Assembly (NCBI GenBank): GCA_903835145.1
Contig: CAILMA010000671.1
Location: 1 to 6,448, forward strand
DNA length: 6,448 nt
Direction: 5' to 3'
DNA from: an uncultured Bacteroidota bacterium
Lineage (GTDB): Bacteria; Bacteroidota; Bacteroidia; Chitinophagales; Chitinophagaceae
Position 1 is the first letter of the stretch; each line of letters starts with the position of its first letter. Both the position numbers and the translations under genes were made by a program. Below, one piece after another: positions 5,886 to 6,448 of this stretch. The notes beneath the pieces are model-generated. The model had not been told where the DNA came from, searched no databases, and was given only the letters and a program-made list of their open reading frames with translations.

Positions 5886-6110
5886 TTAGTTGGCTGAAAA
5901 ATCACCGGTTTGCTCTTCTTGATTCTGGTCATTTTTCGACCATTCTTCAAATTGCAATTGATCAGCTTGCGCACCTCTTCTTTGCCGCCAACGCTTAAAA
6001 TAAAGCACGCTCATCTCCACTAATTGAATAATGACAGCTATTACAACTAAAACTCCGAGATACGGAAGCCAGTTTGCTGTTCCAAAACCATTGAGTATAA
6101 TGTTTTCCAT
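5886..6110 (-). CDS. Small single-pass membrane protein of unknown function (74 aa)
   Basis: I do not recognise this protein. It starts MENIILNGFG, has one hydrophobic helix at about residues 16-38 (PYLGVLVVIAVIIQLVEMSV), then the strongly basic KRWRQRR (39-45) and a polar tail rich in Gln, Glu, Asp and Asn. The positive residues right after the helix predict that the tail faces the cytoplasm. No signal-peptidase or lipobox motif is seen. It lies between the terminator of the upstream T9SS-cargo gene and the desulfurase, on the same strand as both. The reading frame is a plausible gene because it has a sensible membrane-protein layout and clear spaces on both sides, but small size leaves doubt. 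It could be a small membrane subunit or regulator; nothing in the sequence decides this. Confidence 0.65.
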   Translation of the reverse strand: MENIILNGFGTANWLPYLGVLVVIAVIIQLVEMSVLYFKRWRQRRGAQADQLQFEEWSKNDQNQEEQTGDFSAN

Positions 6111-6131
6111 GACATAAGCATTTTAGATATT

Positions 6132-6139
6132 GAAAGGTA
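6132..6139 (-). promoter_or_regulatory. Weak candidate -7 element of the small membrane protein gene
   Basis: TACCTTTC (6139-6132 on the minus strand) matches TAnnTTTG at all fixed positions but the last, 21 bases before the ATG at 6110. A TTTTG sequence lies 14 bases upstream, closer than the usual 17-23. The surrounding stretch to 6190 is otherwise AT-rich and featureless. Confidence 0.3.
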
Positions 6140-6194
6140 CACCATTAAAATAACAAAATAAAAATATTAACCTAAATTAACGGCATAAGCAGGC

Positions 6195-6227
6195 AAAAAA
6201 AATAGCCACCCAATGAAGGATGGCTAT
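6195..6227 (-). terminator. Rho-independent terminator of the T9SS-cargo gene
   Basis: ATAGCCACCC (6202-6211) and GGATGGCTAT (6218-6227) pair with one mismatch (6209 with 6220) around a 6-base loop. Eight A at 6195-6202 become a U-tract on the minus strand. It lies 21 bases past the stop codon of the cargo gene. A second A-tract on the other side (6228-6234) has the wrong sense for plus-strand termination, so it works for the minus strand only. Confidence 0.85.
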
Positions 6228-6248
6228 AAAAAAAGAGAAATCTGCCCA

Positions 6249-6448
6249 CTATTCCTTAACAAACTTTATTGTACTTACATTACCATTGTTGCTTTCACGA
6301 ACTGAAATAAAATACAATCCGCTCTGTAATTCAGCAACATTTATTGAGTTATTCCGTCCACTGATTAACCCTGCAAAAACTGTTTTACCAGCAATGTCAT
6401 GAATCATTACAGATTTCATACCATCAGCATCAGAACTAAGTTCCAGAA
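6249..6448 (-). CDS. T9SS-exported protein, C-terminal sorting domain only (partial)
   Basis: Only the last 65 codons plus a TAG stop are in the window; the 5' part lies beyond position 6448. The fragment has the layout of a type A T9SS C-terminal domain (Por secretion system tail): a hydrophobic strand and turn (VMIHDIAGKTVFAG, residues 13-26 of the fragment), then INVAELQSGLYFISV (35-49) and the ending STIKFVKE (58-65). In this family the tail directs the protein across the outer membrane by the type IX system and is usually removed and replaced by a surface anchor. The catalytic or adhesive part is not visible, so the function cannot be stated. The terminator just downstream shows that this is the end of its transcript. 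Confidence 0.9.
   Translation of the reverse strand, partial: LELSSDADGMKSVMIHDIAGKTVFAGLISGRNNSINVAELQSGLYFISVRESNNGNVSTIKFVKE

Noticed and set aside
6220..6402. 60-codon plus-strand open frame at the right edge
   Set aside because: It begins within the terminator hairpin and is antisense to a clear T9SS sorting domain.

Overview
The window looks like a chromosomal stretch from a member of the Bacteroidota, with the order Chitinophagales or a relative as a guess. Three sequence signals support this. There is no Shine-Dalgarno sequence in front of any gene. Perfect matches to the Bacteroidota -7 promoter element TAnnTTTG lie in front of three genes. A type IX secretion (T9SS) C-terminal sorting domain is encoded at the right edge. 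No phage, plasmid, rRNA, tRNA or CRISPR signal is visible.

Layout. Positions 1-336 hold no convincing gene. They carry a cluster of short GC-rich palindromes, including two copies of a 42-base hairpin element 219 bases apart, which look like REP-type repeats. Positions 337-427 are a tandem array of thirteen 7-base units that ends 4 bases from the stop codon of the next gene. A long PurF-like amidophosphoribosyltransferase (minus strand, 432-2279) follows. A 243-base divergent intergenic region separates it from a two-gene plus-strand unit: a 158-residue membrane-anchored protein of unknown function (2523-2999) and a 487-residue polytopic membrane protein resembling GT-C glycosyltransferases (3024-4487). 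A strong bidirectional terminator (4501-4540) lies between that unit and a convergent type I cysteine desulfurase (minus strand, 4647-5780). Further right on the minus strand are a 74-residue single-pass membrane protein (5886-6110), a terminator (6195-6227), and the last 65 codons of a T9SS-exported protein cut by the window edge (6249-6448).

How the genes relate. PurF-like protein and cysteine desulfurase are housekeeping-type enzymes (purine synthesis or a related amidotransferase reaction; sulfur mobilisation for Fe-S clusters or thiolated tRNA), each apparently transcribed alone. The anchored protein and GT-C-like protein are closely spaced and probably work together at the inner membrane on an envelope glycan or lipid-linked sugar, but their substrate cannot be read from sequence. 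I see no new defence or mobile system. The most unusual material is the non-coding repeat region at the left edge and the divergent active-site motifs of the PurF-like protein.
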